From Ideonella sp. WA131b (GTDB taxonomy: Bacteria > Pseudomonadota > Gammaproteobacteria > Burkholderiales > Burkholderiaceae_C): a stretch of 64,000 nucleotides of DNA. The notes under the pieces were generated by a model that was not told the origin of the DNA, searched no databases, and worked only from the letters and a program-made list of their open reading frames with translations. How positions within the stretch are numbered: position 1 is the first letter of the stretch; each line of letters opens with the position of its first letter. Positions 25,187 through 33,862 of this stretch are shown piece after piece. A program made the translations under genes and the position numbers. The stretch lies in NCBI GenBank assembly GCA_023657425.1, contig JAGTJW010000002.1, positions 796,431-860,430 of the forward strand. The letters are read 5' to 3'.

Positions 25187-26641
25187 GTGACGGTGACGAC
25201 GCTCGAACAGCGACTGGAGCGCCGTGGCTTGCGTTGGCAACGCTGGGCGAACGAGCTGGAGACCCGCACAGTGCAGCGCCCGCCGCTGGAAGCCGAGGGC
25301 CGGCTGCTGCGCGTGACCGGCCTCGTGATGGAGGCCGCCGGCATCCGCGTGCCGGTGGGATCACTGTGCGAGATCCACGCCGACGGCCTGCGCGAACCGG
25401 TGCTGGCCGAGGTGGTGGGCTTCAACGGTGACCGCGCCTACCTGATGCCCAACGGCGAGGCCCAGGGCCTGCGCAGCGGCGCCCGCGTGGTGCCCCGCGC
25501 GCTGCCGCCGGTGCCGCCGCGCTTCGGTGAGCCGCTCGAATCCCGCGGCGCCCACCCCTGGCGCCGCAGCGAGGACCGCAGCCTGCACCTGCCGATGGGC
25601 GCCGGGCTGCTCGGCCGCGTCGTCGATTCGAACGGCCAACCGCTCGACCGACTCGGCCCGTTGGCCGCCGTGCACGACGAGCCGCTGGCGCGCCGGCCGA
25701 TCAACGCCATGGACCGCGAGCCGGTGCGCCGGCCGCTGGACACCGGCGTGCGCGCCATCAACGCGCTGCTCACCGTGGGCCGCGGTCAGCGCCTGGGCCT
25801 GTTCGCAGGCACCGGCGTGGGCAAGAGCGTGCTCCTGGGCATGATGGCGCGGTACACGGCCGCCGACGTCATCGTCGTCGGGCTCATCGGCGAGCGGGGC
25901 CGCGAGGTCAAGGAGTTCGTCGAGGACATCCTTGGCGAGGATGGCCGTGCCCGCAGCGTCGTGGTCGCCGCGCCGGCTGACGCCCCGCCGCTGGTGCGGC
26001 TGCAAGGGGCGCACTACGCCACCGCCATCGCCGAGCACTTCCGCGACCGCGGCCGGCATGTGCTGCTGCTGATGGACAGCCTGACGCGCTACTGCATGGC
26101 GCAGCGCGAGATCGCACTGGCCATCGGCGAGCCGCCGGCCACCAAGGGCTACCCGCCCAGTGTCTTCGCCAAGCTGCCGCAGCTCGTGGAGCGCAGCGGC
26201 AACGGCCTGGGCGAGGGCTCCGGCCAGGGCTCGATCACCGCCTTCTACACGGTGCTGTCGGAAGGCGATGACCCTCAGGACCCGGTGGCCGACGCCTCAC
26301 GGGGCATTCTCGACGGCCACATCGTGCTCTCCCGTGATCTGGCCGAGGCCGGGCACTTCCCGGCGATCGACGTCGAACGATCGGTGTCTCGCGTGATGAT
26401 GGCAGTGGCACCACGCGAGCAGCAGGCGGCGGCGCGCAAGGCGCGGGCCCTGCTGTCGCGCCTGACGAAGGCGCGCGACCTGATCGCGCTCGGAGCCTAC
26501 CAGCCCGGTCACGACGCGGAGCTCGACCAGGCCGTCAGGCTGCAGCCGCAGCTGGCGGCGCTGCTGCAGCAGGACATGCACGACCGGGCCCCGCTGGACA
26601 TGAGCCGTGCCCAGCTGCTGAAGCTGCTGGGCACGGGCTGA
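25187..26641 (+). CDS. fliI: flagellum-specific ATP synthase FliI
   Basis: A 484-residue export ATPase of the F1-beta type. Walker A GTGVGKS at residues 208-214, Walker B region [17 protein letters not shown], and ERGREVKEF. It energises unloading of export substrates at the base of the flagellum. Translation starts at a GTG 3 bases after the fliH stop. The C-terminal part ([15 protein letters not shown]) is complete. Confidence 0.96.
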   Translation: MTVTTLEQRLERRGLRWQRWANELETRTVQRPPLEAEGRLLRVTGLVMEAAGIRVPVGSLCEIHADGLREPVLAEVVGFNGDRAYLMPNGEAQGLRSGARVVPRALPPVPPRFGEPLESRGAHPWRRSEDRSLHLPMGAGLLGRVVDSNGQPLDRLGPLAAVHDEPLARRPINAMDREPVRRPLDTGVRAINALLTVGRGQRLGLFAGTGVGKSVLLGMMARYTAADVIVVGLIGERGREVKEFVEDILGEDGRARSVVVAAPADAPPLVRLQGAHYATAIAEHFRDRGRHVLLLMDSLTRYCMAQREIALAIGEPPATKGYPPSVFAKLPQLVERSGNGLGEGSGQGSITAFYTVLSEGDDPQDPVADASRGILDGHIVLSRDLAEAGHFPAIDVERSVSRVMMAVAPREQQAAARKARALLSRLTKARDLIALGAYQPGHDAELDQAVRLQPQLAALLQQDMHDRAPLDMSRAQLLKLLGTG

Positions 26642-26654
26642 AGGAGCCGACACC

Positions 26655-27110
26655 ATGAGCGATGGCCTGGCGACCCTGCGCGAGCTGGCCGAGCGGCAGC
26701 GCGACGCCGCACGCGCCGCACTGATGCAGGCCGAGGCGCACAGCAACCGCACACTGGCACAGCTCGACCAGCTGAGCGCCTACGAGGCCGACTACCGCAA
26801 CCGCGCCCCGGGGCTGGCCGGCGTGGCCGCGCCCATCGATCTGCTGCGCTGCCACGAGGGCTTCATGGGGCGGATCGACCAGGCGCTGGCCCAGCAGCGA
26901 GAGGCCGTGCGCCGCGCCGAGGCCGAGCTGGTGCATCGCCGTCAGTCGCTGCGGCAGGCCGAGCTGAAGCTGGCATCGGTGCGCAAGCTGATGGAACGCC
27001 GCCAGGCCGAACAACAACGCACCGAGTCGCGCCGCGAGCAGCGCCAGACCGACGAGGCCGCGCTGCAGCGCCATCGCCGCACCGCCACAGGGTTCGGCGG
27101 CCTGCACTGA
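26655..27110 (+). CDS. fliJ: flagellar export protein FliJ
   Basis: A 151-residue helical coiled-coil protein, rich in Gln, Arg and Ala (RELAERQRDAARAALMQAEA, QQREAVRRAEAELVHRRQSL). FliJ inserts into the FliI hexamer like the gamma stalk of F1 and escorts chaperones. Identification rests on position between fliI and fliK, length and coiled-coil character. Good Shine-Dalgarno (AAGGAG) before the ATG. Confidence 0.87.
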   Translation: MSDGLATLRELAERQRDAARAALMQAEAHSNRTLAQLDQLSAYEADYRNRAPGLAGVAAPIDLLRCHEGFMGRIDQALAQQREAVRRAEAELVHRRQSLRQAELKLASVRKLMERRQAEQQRTESRREQRQTDEAALQRHRRTATGFGGLH

Positions 27111-27125
27111 ACCGGAGTCCCTGCC

Positions 27126-28112
27126 ATGAGCCTGATGCCCAACCTGAACACAGTGACCTCCCCCGTCGGGGCGGCGCCCGGCGCTCGCCCCACCACGCCG
27201 CTTGCAGCAGCCCGCGGCGGCGGTTTTGCCCAGATGCTGGGGCAGGCGCAGCGGGCCGCGGAGCCTTTGCCGGCCGTGCAGGCCAGCGAGGCGGCCGAAT
27301 CCTCGCACGAGGCGTCCGAACACGAGAGCACCGTCGCGGGAACGCCCCCCACCGGCACCTCGCCAGACGCGGGGGCGACCGCGTCATCCGCCCCGATGGT
27401 CGGCCCCCCGCCGCGAGCGCCGACCAGTGCGACACGGGCCGCCGCCACCAACCCGCTCCGGCCCGCAGCTGCGACCAGCGCCGACGACCTGCTGGCCCAG
27501 GCGATGCCCGGCGGGACGACCGATGCCGCGGAAGACTCCCCCCTCGTCGCGGCGCCCTGCATCGCCGCCGAAGCCGTGTTCATGCCGGTCGTGGGCCGGG
27601 TGCTGCCGGTGGCCGGCGGGCCCGATCTCGCAGGACCGGGAGCGCCCACGGATGCATCCGCGGCCCCGTCGGTGCCCGCCGCCGAGGGCACCCTGGCGTC
27701 GCAGCCCGGCAGCAGCGCGTTCGCCACGGAACTGTCGGCCCAGCTCACCACCTACGTGCGCCAGGGCGTGCAGCACGCCCGGCTGCAACTCAACCCGGCT
27801 GATCTTGGGCCGGTGGACGTGCGCATCCAGGTCGACGGCGACGCTGCCCGCGTGGTGCTGACGGCCGAACAGGCACCGACGCGGCAGTGGCTGGAGCAGG
27901 CCCTGCCCAGCCTGGCCGGCAGTCTTCGCGAAGCCGGCCTCACGCTGGCCGGCGGGGGCGTTTTCGAACGCGGTGCAGGCAGTGGTGCCAACAGCGGGCA
28001 GCAGCCACCTGCCGGGCGCGACGACGGCCTCGAGCGCGATCCCGAGCTGACGGCGCCGCCGTCACTGCCGCTGTCCGGGCGTCGCCGCGGGGTGGTCGAC
28101 CTCGTGGCCTGA
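27126..28112 (+). CDS. fliK: flagellar hook-length control protein FliK
   Basis: A 328-residue molecular ruler that is secreted and switches export specificity when the hook is complete. The first 200 residues are Ala/Pro/Thr-rich and low complexity. The conserved C-terminal domain (ELSAQLTTYVRQGVQHARLQ, LNPADLGPVDVRIQVDG, WLEQALPSLAGSLREAGLTL) carries the LxPxxLGxV motif that contacts FlhB. The open, disordered N-terminal part is normal for the family. Confidence 0.92.
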   Translation: MSLMPNLNTVTSPVGAAPGARPTTPLAAARGGGFAQMLGQAQRAAEPLPAVQASEAAESSHEASEHESTVAGTPPTGTSPDAGATASSAPMVGPPPRAPTSATRAAATNPLRPAAATSADDLLAQAMPGGTTDAAEDSPLVAAPCIAAEAVFMPVVGRVLPVAGGPDLAGPGAPTDASAAPSVPAAEGTLASQPGSSAFATELSAQLTTYVRQGVQHARLQLNPADLGPVDVRIQVDGDAARVVLTAEQAPTRQWLEQALPSLAGSLREAGLTLAGGGVFERGAGSGANSGQQPPAGRDDGLERDPELTAPPSLPLSGRRRGVVDLVA

Positions 28113-28121
28113 GGCCGTTCC

Positions 28122-28137
28122 AGGCCGGTTTCTTGCC
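28122..28137 (+). promoter_or_regulatory. weak sigma-54-like element upstream of fliL
   Basis: AGGCCGGTTTCTTGCC has GG and GC doublets separated by the correct 10 bases (-24/-12 spacing) and a TTGC core, but departs from the consensus at several flanking bases. It lies 122 bases before the fliL ATG in the only sizeable gap of the fli gene run. Confidence 0.3.
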
Positions 28138-28258
28138 CCCTTTTCCGGGCTTCGATCGGCACGCACGCTCTCAACAATGGCGCATCGTGGTCGACGGCGC
28201 GCCCGCCGCGCCGGCAGGCCACTCCACGGACGACCGTCCGCCAAGTCAGGAGAGCCCG

Positions 28259-28870
28259 ATGTCCGCCGCTGCCACCGCCGTCGACGCCGCCCCGCCGCCC
28301 AAGGGCAAGAAGAAGCTGATCATCATCATCGCCGCCGTGCTGCTGGTGGTGCTGGCGGGCGGCGGAGCCGCGCTGGTGATGATGAAGAAGTCCGGCGCCG
28401 ACACCGAGGAAGGAGCCGGTGCCAACGAGGCTCCCGCAGACAAGAAGGCCGCCGACAAGCGCGACCCCAAGGCCATGCCGGTGTTCGTGCCGCTGGACCC
28501 GTTCACCGTCAACCTCGCCGACCGCAACGCCGACCGCTACGCCCAGGTGGCGGTGACCCTGGAGCTGGCGGAAGCCACGCTGGAGCAGCAACTCAAGGCC
28601 TACATGCCGGCGGTGCGCAGCAACATCCTGCTCGCGATCGCCGACCGCACTGCCGGTGAGCTGCTGGCGCGCGACGGCAAGGAGGCGCTGGCACAGCGCA
28701 TCCGCCGCGAGACCGCGCGCGCCATGGGCTACGAGTTGCCCAGCGAGGAGCAGCGTCAGGCCGCCGAAGAACCCGCTGACGGGGATGTCCCGCGCAAGAA
28801 GCGCCGCAAGGCCGCCGAGCCCGAGCTCCCGGTCCGCGCCGTGCACTTCGGCAACTTCATCATCCAGTGA
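28259..28870 (+). CDS. fliL: flagellar basal body-associated protein FliL
   Basis: A 203-residue single-pass inner-membrane protein near the stator. A basic start (PPKGKKKL) leads to a transmembrane helix at about 19-42, then an acidic linker and the periplasmic domain (FVPLDPFTVNLADRNADRYA, RSNILLAIADRTAGELL). The C-terminal insert RKKRRKAAEPELPVRAVHF before FGNFIIQ is longer than usual. Start ATG 28259 is preceded by AGGAGA. Confidence 0.92.
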   Translation: MSAAATAVDAAPPPKGKKKLIIIIAAVLLVVLAGGGAALVMMKKSGADTEEGAGANEAPADKKAADKRDPKAMPVFVPLDPFTVNLADRNADRYAQVAVTLELAEATLEQQLKAYMPAVRSNILLAIADRTAGELLARDGKEALAQRIRRETARAMGYELPSEEQRQAAEEPADGDVPRKKRRKAAEPELPVRAVHFGNFIIQ

Positions 28871-28958
28871 ACGTGGCCCTCCACGCCCGCTTTCGCTCGC
28901 GACTGTCCGAAGGCGCGCGCCGCTTCGGGCTTGAACGCGCTGTGCGACTACCCGCACC

Positions 28959-29954
28959 ATGAATCAACAGATTCTTTCGCAGGATGAGGTCGATGCCCTG
29001 CTGCAGGGCATCACCGGCGAGAGCCAGAAGCTCGAGCAGTCGGAGACGCCGACCTCCGGCATCCGGGAGTACGACCTCTCCAGCCAGGAGCGCATCGTCC
29101 GCGGCCGAATGCCGACGATGGAGGTGGTCAGCGAGCGCTTCGCCCGCAACATCCGCATCGGCCTGTTCAACCTCATCCGCAAGAGCCCCGAGGTGAGCAT
29201 CGGCGGCATCAAGGTGCAGAAATTCAGCGCCTTCCTGCGCGAAATCGTGGTGCCGACCAACTTCAACATCATGTCGGTGAAGCCACTGCGTGGCAGCGGC
29301 CTGATCGTCTGTGACCCGAGCCTGGTGTTCGCGGTCATCGATGCCTTGTACGGCGGCGTCGGCAAGTTCCACACCCGCATCGAGGGCCGCGACTTCAGCC
29401 CGACCGAGCTGCGCGTGATCTACCGGCTGGTCGAGACCATCGTCGCCGAGTACCGCAGGGCCTGGACCGGCATCTACCCGGTGGAGCTCGAGTACCAGCG
29501 CTCGGAGATGCAGCCGCAGTTCGCGAACATCGCCACGCCCAGCGAGATCGTGGTGTCCACGCACTTCACGCTGGAACTCGGCGATGTGACCGGCTCGATC
29601 CACTTCTGCGTGCCCTACAGCACGCTGGAGCCGATCCGGGATGTGCTCTACAGCACCATCCAGGGCGACAGCGCCGAACCCGACCGGCGCTGGGTGAACC
29701 TGCTCAAGCAACAGATCCAGAGCGCCGAGGTCGACCTCGTGGCCGAGCTGGCGCACGCAGGCGCCACGATGGAGCAGCTGCTGGCCTTCAAGCCCGGCGA
29801 CTTCATCGAGCTCGACCTCGAACCCATGATCCAGGCCAAGGTCGACGGCGTGCCGGTGTTCGACTGCCACTACGGCACTTCGAACAAGCGCTACTCGATC
29901 AAGATCGACAAGCTCATCACCAGCAACACAGCCAGCTGGCTGGGAGATTCCTGA
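28959..29954 (+). CDS. fliM: flagellar motor switch protein FliM
   Basis: A 331-residue rotor component that receives phosphorylated CheY. The N-terminal LSQDEVDALLQGITGE is the CheY-P binding peptide. The middle domain (REYDLSSQERIVRGRMPTME, GLIVCDPSLVFAVIDALYGG) and the C-terminal SpoA domain (FKPGDFIELDLEPMIQAKVD) follow. Complete; the stop overlaps the fliN start codon. Confidence 0.96.
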   Translation: MNQQILSQDEVDALLQGITGESQKLEQSETPTSGIREYDLSSQERIVRGRMPTMEVVSERFARNIRIGLFNLIRKSPEVSIGGIKVQKFSAFLREIVVPTNFNIMSVKPLRGSGLIVCDPSLVFAVIDALYGGVGKFHTRIEGRDFSPTELRVIYRLVETIVAEYRRAWTGIYPVELEYQRSEMQPQFANIATPSEIVVSTHFTLELGDVTGSIHFCVPYSTLEPIRDVLYSTIQGDSAEPDRRWVNLLKQQIQSAEVDLVAELAHAGATMEQLLAFKPGDFIELDLEPMIQAKVDGVPVFDCHYGTSNKRYSIKIDKLITSNTASWLGDS

Positions 29955-30400
29955 TGTCCGCAGACCCGAACAGCGAGATGTCCGCCGAAGATCAGATGGC
30001 GGCCGAGTGGGCCGCGGCCCTGGCCGAGAGCAAGGGCGGCGGCAACGAGGTGGCCAGCGAGGTGGCCGCGCCCGCCGAAAGTGTGGCGCCGGCCGAGTTC
30101 ACGAAGTTCGCCAACACCCCGGTAGGGGCCGCAGGCAACGACCTGAACATGATCCTCGACATCCCCGTGCAGCTCACGGTGGAGCTCGGGCGCACGCGCA
30201 TCCCCATCAAGCACATCCTTCAGCTCGCGCAGGGATCGGTGGTGGAGCTCGAGACCATGGCCGGTGAGCCGATGGATGTGCTCGTCAACGGCTTTCTCAT
30301 CGCGCAGGGCGAGGTCGTGGTGGTGAACGACAAGTTCGGCATCCGCCTCACCGACATCGTCACGCCCAGCGAACGCATGCGGCGGCTGTCCAAGCTCTGA
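29954..30400 (+). CDS. fliN: flagellar motor switch protein FliN
   Basis: A 148-residue C-ring protein. The N-terminal acidic extension (ADPNSEMSAEDQMAAEWAAA) is followed by the SpoA domain (LNMILDIPVQLTVELGRTRI, ELETMAGEPMDVLVNGFLIA, GIRLTDIVTPSERMRRL). It forms the lower C ring with FliM and docks FliH. One-base overlap with fliM. Confidence 0.95.
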   Translation: MSADPNSEMSAEDQMAAEWAAALAESKGGGNEVASEVAAPAESVAPAEFTKFANTPVGAAGNDLNMILDIPVQLTVELGRTRIPIKHILQLAQGSVVELETMAGEPMDVLVNGFLIAQGEVVVVNDKFGIRLTDIVTPSERMRRLSKL

Positions 30401-30413
30401 GGCGCCGCGCACC

Positions 30414-30779
30414 ATGCAGACCCCAGGCTTCACCGCGCTGCTGTGGTTCGCTGCCGTCGTGGCGCTGATCCCGCTGGCCTTGTGGCTGCTCAAGCGCGCG
30501 CCGATTGCCGGCTTCGGCGGCGCCGGCCGTGCCGGCACGCCGCGCCACGTGGCCACGCTGCCGCTGGCCCCGCACAGCCGGATCGTGACGGTGGAGGTCG
30601 GCCACGGCGATGAGCGCCTGTGGCTGGTGCTGGGCGTCACGGCGCAGGGCATCCGCACGCTGCACACCATGGTGCCGCACGGCGATGAGGCGGCAACGCC
30701 AGGGCCGCCTCCGGCTGCGGACTTCGCGCAGCTGCTGGGCCGCATGAAGAACGGAGGGGGCCAAGGTGCGCCGCGCTGA
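30414..30779 (+). CDS. fliO: flagellar biosynthesis protein FliO
   Basis: A 121-residue protein with one N-terminal transmembrane helix (about residues 7-24) and a cytoplasmic domain (HVATLPLAPHSRIVTVEVG, RLWLVLGVTAQGIRTLHTM). FliO assists assembly of the FliP ring of the export gate. Assigned from topology, that pattern, and position between fliN and fliP. Its stop overlaps the fliP start region by 14 bases. Confidence 0.87.
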   Translation: MQTPGFTALLWFAAVVALIPLALWLLKRAPIAGFGGAGRAGTPRHVATLPLAPHSRIVTVEVGHGDERLWLVLGVTAQGIRTLHTMVPHGDEAATPGPPPAADFAQLLGRMKNGGGQGAPR

Positions 30780-31533
30780 ACCCGCCCGCGCGCGCACGTG
30801 GGGCCTGGCCGCGCTGCTGCTGGCCACAGCCAGCGGCGCGCTGGCGCAGCAGGCCGCGCCCGGCACGCTGCCCATCGTCGTGGGCCAGGGGCCCGGCGGC
30901 ACCAGCTACTCGGTGCCCATCCAGACGCTGCTGGTGTTCACGGCCCTGGGCTTTCTGCCTGCGGTGCTGCTGATGATGACGGCGTTCACGCGCATCGTCA
31001 TCGTGCTCAGCCTGCTGCGCCAGGCCCTGGGCACCCAGGCCGCGCCGCCCAACCAGGTGATCATCGGCCTGAGCCTGTTCCTCACCTTCTTCGTGATGCA
31101 GGGCACCTTCGACCAGGTCCACGAGCGCGCCTGGAAGCCCTACACGGCCGGCCAGATCAGCGCCGAGACAGCCTTTCAGGAGGGCCTGAAGCCGATGCGC
31201 GAGTTCATGCTCAAGCAGACGCGGCAGAGCGACCTGCAGCTGTTCAGCCGCCTGGCCAAGCTGCCCGAGGACACCGCGGCCGAGGCGCTGCCGATGTCGG
31301 TGCTGGTGCCCGCCTTCGTCACCAGTGAACTCAAGAGCGCGTTCCAGATCGGCTTCATGATCTTCATCCCCTTCCTGATCATCGACATGATCGTGGCCAG
31401 CGTGCTGATGAGCCTGGGCATGATGATGCTGAGCCCGGTGCTGGTGGCCCTGCCGTTCAAGTTGATGCTGTTCGTGCTGGCCGACGGCTGGAACCTGCTG
31501 CTGGGGTCGCTGGCGGCCTCGTTCGTGACCTGA
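30766..31533 (+). CDS. fliP: flagellar export gate protein FliP
   Basis: A 255-residue export-gate subunit with a cleavable signal peptide (residues 1-27, ending SGALA). Four membrane helices follow, including the family blocks RIVIVLSLLRQALGTQ and FQIGFMIFIPFLIIDMIVAS. Starts with GTG inside fliO, suggesting coupling. FliP with FliQ and FliR forms the export channel. Confidence 0.95.
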   Translation: MRRAEPARARTWGLAALLLATASGALAQQAAPGTLPIVVGQGPGGTSYSVPIQTLLVFTALGFLPAVLLMMTAFTRIVIVLSLLRQALGTQAAPPNQVIIGLSLFLTFFVMQGTFDQVHERAWKPYTAGQISAETAFQEGLKPMREFMLKQTRQSDLQLFSRLAKLPEDTAAEALPMSVLVPAFVTSELKSAFQIGFMIFIPFLIIDMIVASVLMSLGMMMLSPVLVALPFKLMLFVLADGWNLLLGSLAASFVT

Positions 31534-31548
31534 AACAGGAGATCCGGG

Positions 31549-31818
31549 ATGGACTCGACCCAGGTGCTGGCTGCCGGTCAGCAGGGCTTGTGGATGCTGC
31601 TGATGGTGTCGGCGCCGGTGCTGCTGGTGGTGCTGATCGTCGGCCTGGTGGTCAGCATCTTCCAGGCCGCCACGCAGATCAACGAAGCCACGCTGAGCTT
31701 CGTGCCCAAGATCGTGGGCGCGGCGATCGTGCTGGCCATCGCCGGCCCCTGGATGCTCTCGACGCTGGTGGACTACCTCCGCGGCGTGCTCATGGGCATC
31801 CCCGGCGCGGTCGGTTGA
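31549..31818 (+). CDS. fliQ: flagellar export gate protein FliQ
   Basis: An 89-residue, two-helix membrane protein. VLLVVLIVGLVVSIFQAATQ and INEATLSFVPKIVGAA match FliQ/SpaQ. Preceded by a good AGGAGAT site; 15 bases after fliP. Confidence 0.95.
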   Translation: MDSTQVLAAGQQGLWMLLMVSAPVLLVVLIVGLVVSIFQAATQINEATLSFVPKIVGAAIVLAIAGPWMLSTLVDYLRGVLMGIPGAVG

Positions 31819-31830
31819 CGGGCCTGGTTG

Positions 31831-32598
31831 ATGCTCACGTTCACCGAGGCGCAGCTGCTGCAGTGGCTGGCGCCGCTGCTGTGGCCCTTCCTGCGCGCGC
31901 TGGCCCTGTTCGCGGCCCTGCCGGTGCTGGGTGCGCGCACCGTGCCCACGCGCGTGCGCATCGCGCTGGCCGGCTTCATCGCCTACGCGGCGCAACCTAC
32001 GCTGCCGCCGCTGCCGCCCGAGGCCCTGCTGCTCGACAGCCCGCTCGTGCTGCCGCTGGTGGCGCAGCAGCTCGTCATCGGTCTGAGCCTCGGATTCGCG
32101 GTGCGCCTGGTGTTCGCGGCGGTCGAGTTTGCCGGCGAGATCATCGGCCTGCAGATGGGGCTGAACTTTGCCGGCTTCTTCGACCCCATCAGCGCGGCCA
32201 CCGCCACGGCCACGAGCCGCTTCTTCGGCACCATGGTGGCGTGGCTGTTCATCGTCGGTGGTGGCCACCTCGTCGTGATCGCGGCGCTGGTGCACAGCTT
32301 CGGCGTGTTCCCGGTGGCGCCGGAGCCGTTCGCCTTTCTGCACGCGGTGCAGCCGCAGCGCTGGGGTGCCGAGATCTTCTCCACCGGGCTGTGGATCGCG
32401 CTGCCGCTGCTGACCATGCTGCTGTTCGTGAACCTCGTGCTGGGCGCCATCTCCCGCGTGGCACCACAGATCAATATCTTCGCGATCGGCTTTCCCGTCA
32501 CGCTGGGCGTGGGGCTGGTGGGCATGCTGCTCACGCTGCCGGCGCTGGAGGGCCCGTTCCAGATGACGCTGGAGCGGCTGATCGAGCAGTTCCGCTGA
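31831..32598 (+). CDS. fliR: flagellar export gate protein FliR
   Basis: A 255-residue membrane protein with about six helices (FLRALALFAALPVLGARTVP, GEIIGLQMGLNFAGFFDPIS, LLTMLLFVNLVLGAISRVAP, INIFAIGFPVTLGVGLVGML). It closes the FliPQR gate. The ATG at 31831 is preferred to a TTG immediately before it. It ends the fli gene run; flhB/flhA are not in the window. Confidence 0.94.
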   Translation: MLTFTEAQLLQWLAPLLWPFLRALALFAALPVLGARTVPTRVRIALAGFIAYAAQPTLPPLPPEALLLDSPLVLPLVAQQLVIGLSLGFAVRLVFAAVEFAGEIIGLQMGLNFAGFFDPISAATATATSRFFGTMVAWLFIVGGGHLVVIAALVHSFGVFPVAPEPFAFLHAVQPQRWGAEIFSTGLWIALPLLTMLLFVNLVLGAISRVAPQINIFAIGFPVTLGVGLVGMLLTLPALEGPFQMTLERLIEQFR

Positions 32599-32607
32599 GA
32601 GCGTCAA

Positions 32608-32628
32608 GGCGGCGGCTATGCTGCCGCC
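32608..32628 (+). terminator. hairpin at end of fli gene run
   Basis: GGCGGCGGC-TAT-GCTGCCGCC forms a 9-pair stem (one G-T) ten bases after fliR. There is no T-tract, so it could act only weakly or with Rho. It spans the upstream ATG candidate of the next gene, which supports the later start. Confidence 0.35.
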
Positions 32629-32629
32629 C

Positions 32630-33028
32630 ATGGGCCTGAGCCTTGCACTCACCACCCTGCTGGTGCCCGACTACGACACGGCGCTGCCGTTCTTCACGGC
32701 CGGCCTGGGCTGGGTCTGCCGCGACGATGTGCCGCTGGGAAACAGCAAACGATGGGTCGTGGTCGGCCCGGCCACGGGGGGCGCCGGGCTCTTGCTGGCG
32801 CGCGCAGCCAGTGACGATCAGCGTGCGCTCATCGGCCGCCAGGGTGGCGGGCGCGTCTGGCTGTTCGTGCATGGCGACGACCTCGACGCCGACCTGGCCC
32901 GCATCGAGGCGTTCGGCGGCCGCCGCGCCGAAAACCCGCGCAATGAGTCCTATGGCCGCGTGGTCGTGTTCTTGGACCCGTTCGGCAACCGCTGGGACCT
33001 GATCCAGCCGGCTATGCTCGATCCATGA
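32630..33028 (+). CDS. VOC-family (glyoxalase/bleomycin-resistance fold) protein
   Basis: A 132-residue protein with two beta-alpha-beta-beta-beta halves: LVPDYDTALPFFTAGLGWVC in the first and VVFLDPFGNRWDLIQP in the second, the standard VOC ending. Many such proteins are small metal-dependent lyases, dioxygenases or drug-binding proteins; substrate unknown. ATG 32630 is chosen; ATG 32618 would add MLPP and lies in a hairpin. Confidence 0.82.
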   Translation: MGLSLALTTLLVPDYDTALPFFTAGLGWVCRDDVPLGNSKRWVVVGPATGGAGLLLARAASDDQRALIGRQGGGRVWLFVHGDDLDADLARIEAFGGRRAENPRNESYGRVVVFLDPFGNRWDLIQPAMLDP

Positions 33029-33148
33029 CGCTGCCCACTCCTGCCACCGCGCTGCGGGCCGGCGGCCCCGTGCGCCGGGTTGACTTCGCCGCCTTGCCGG
33101 CGCCTTTGTGATGGACGCCGTGGCGCTTCACGCGGCTGGCAGGGCAGC

Positions 33149-33805
33149 ATGAAGATCCGATTCCCCGGCGCTGCCGACGGCGTGACCGGCTCGCGCCACC
33201 TCGTGACCAGCGCCTGGGCCACCGTACTGCACGACTGCGGCGTGTTCCAGGGCTACAAGCTGCACCGCGAACGCAACTGGGCCGATCCGGGGCCGCTGCG
33301 CGACGCCGAGGCGGTCGTGATCAGCCATGCCCATCTCGACCACTCGTGCCGGCTGCCGGCGCTGGCCGAGCACCGCAGGCGCGGACAGGTCTACGTGCGC
33401 GCGGCCACGCGCGAACTGCTCAAGGTGTTGCTGCCAGACAGCGCCCACCTGCCGGAGACAGACGCGCGCCGATGTGCTGCGCGCGCTGGCCTTGCTGACG
33501 CCCGCCCCGCAGGCACCCGAGGCTACCGACATGCTGCTGGTGGGGAGCACCTACCGCAACCGCGACCACCGGCCCGAAGACCTGGCGGCGCGGCTCGAGG
33601 AGCTGGTCACCGCACCGTGCGCGGCGGCATCTCGGTGCTGCTGCCCATTTTTGCCGTGGGGTGCGCGCAGGCGCTTGTGCGGGTGCTGCAGCGGCCGACG
33701 CATGCCGGCCGCATCCCGGCCAGGCTGCCCATCGTGCTCGACGGCCCGATGGCGCAGCTGACCACCGAGCTGTGTCGCCAGCACCGTGAGGACGTCAAGG
33801 CGTGA
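33149..33805 (+). pseudogene. decayed metallo-beta-lactamase/beta-CASP hydrolase gene
   Basis: Pieces of an MBL-fold RNA-processing-type exonuclease are spread over two frames. The first segment starts MKIRFPGAADGVTGSRHLV and has the metal motif SHAHLDHSCRLP. Near 33465 the homology moves to another frame (DVLRALALLTPAPQAPEATD, then STYRNRDHRPEDLA). Near 33608 it returns to the first frame (TVRGGISVLLPIFAVGCAQA, then LPIVLDGPMAQL) and stops at 33805. Relative to the usual 450 residues there are also internal and C-terminal deletions. Two frameshifts plus deletions make a functional product very unlikely. Confidence 0.78.
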
Positions 33806-33862
33806 CAGCCCAGCTGCGAGACACAGCGCCGGACCGGCGCGCCCGCCGCCCCGGCCCTGCTG

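Noticed and set aside
33025..33111. A 28-codon frame beginning MTLPTPATALRAGG
   Set aside because: Too short and without a recognisable family or ribosome-binding site.
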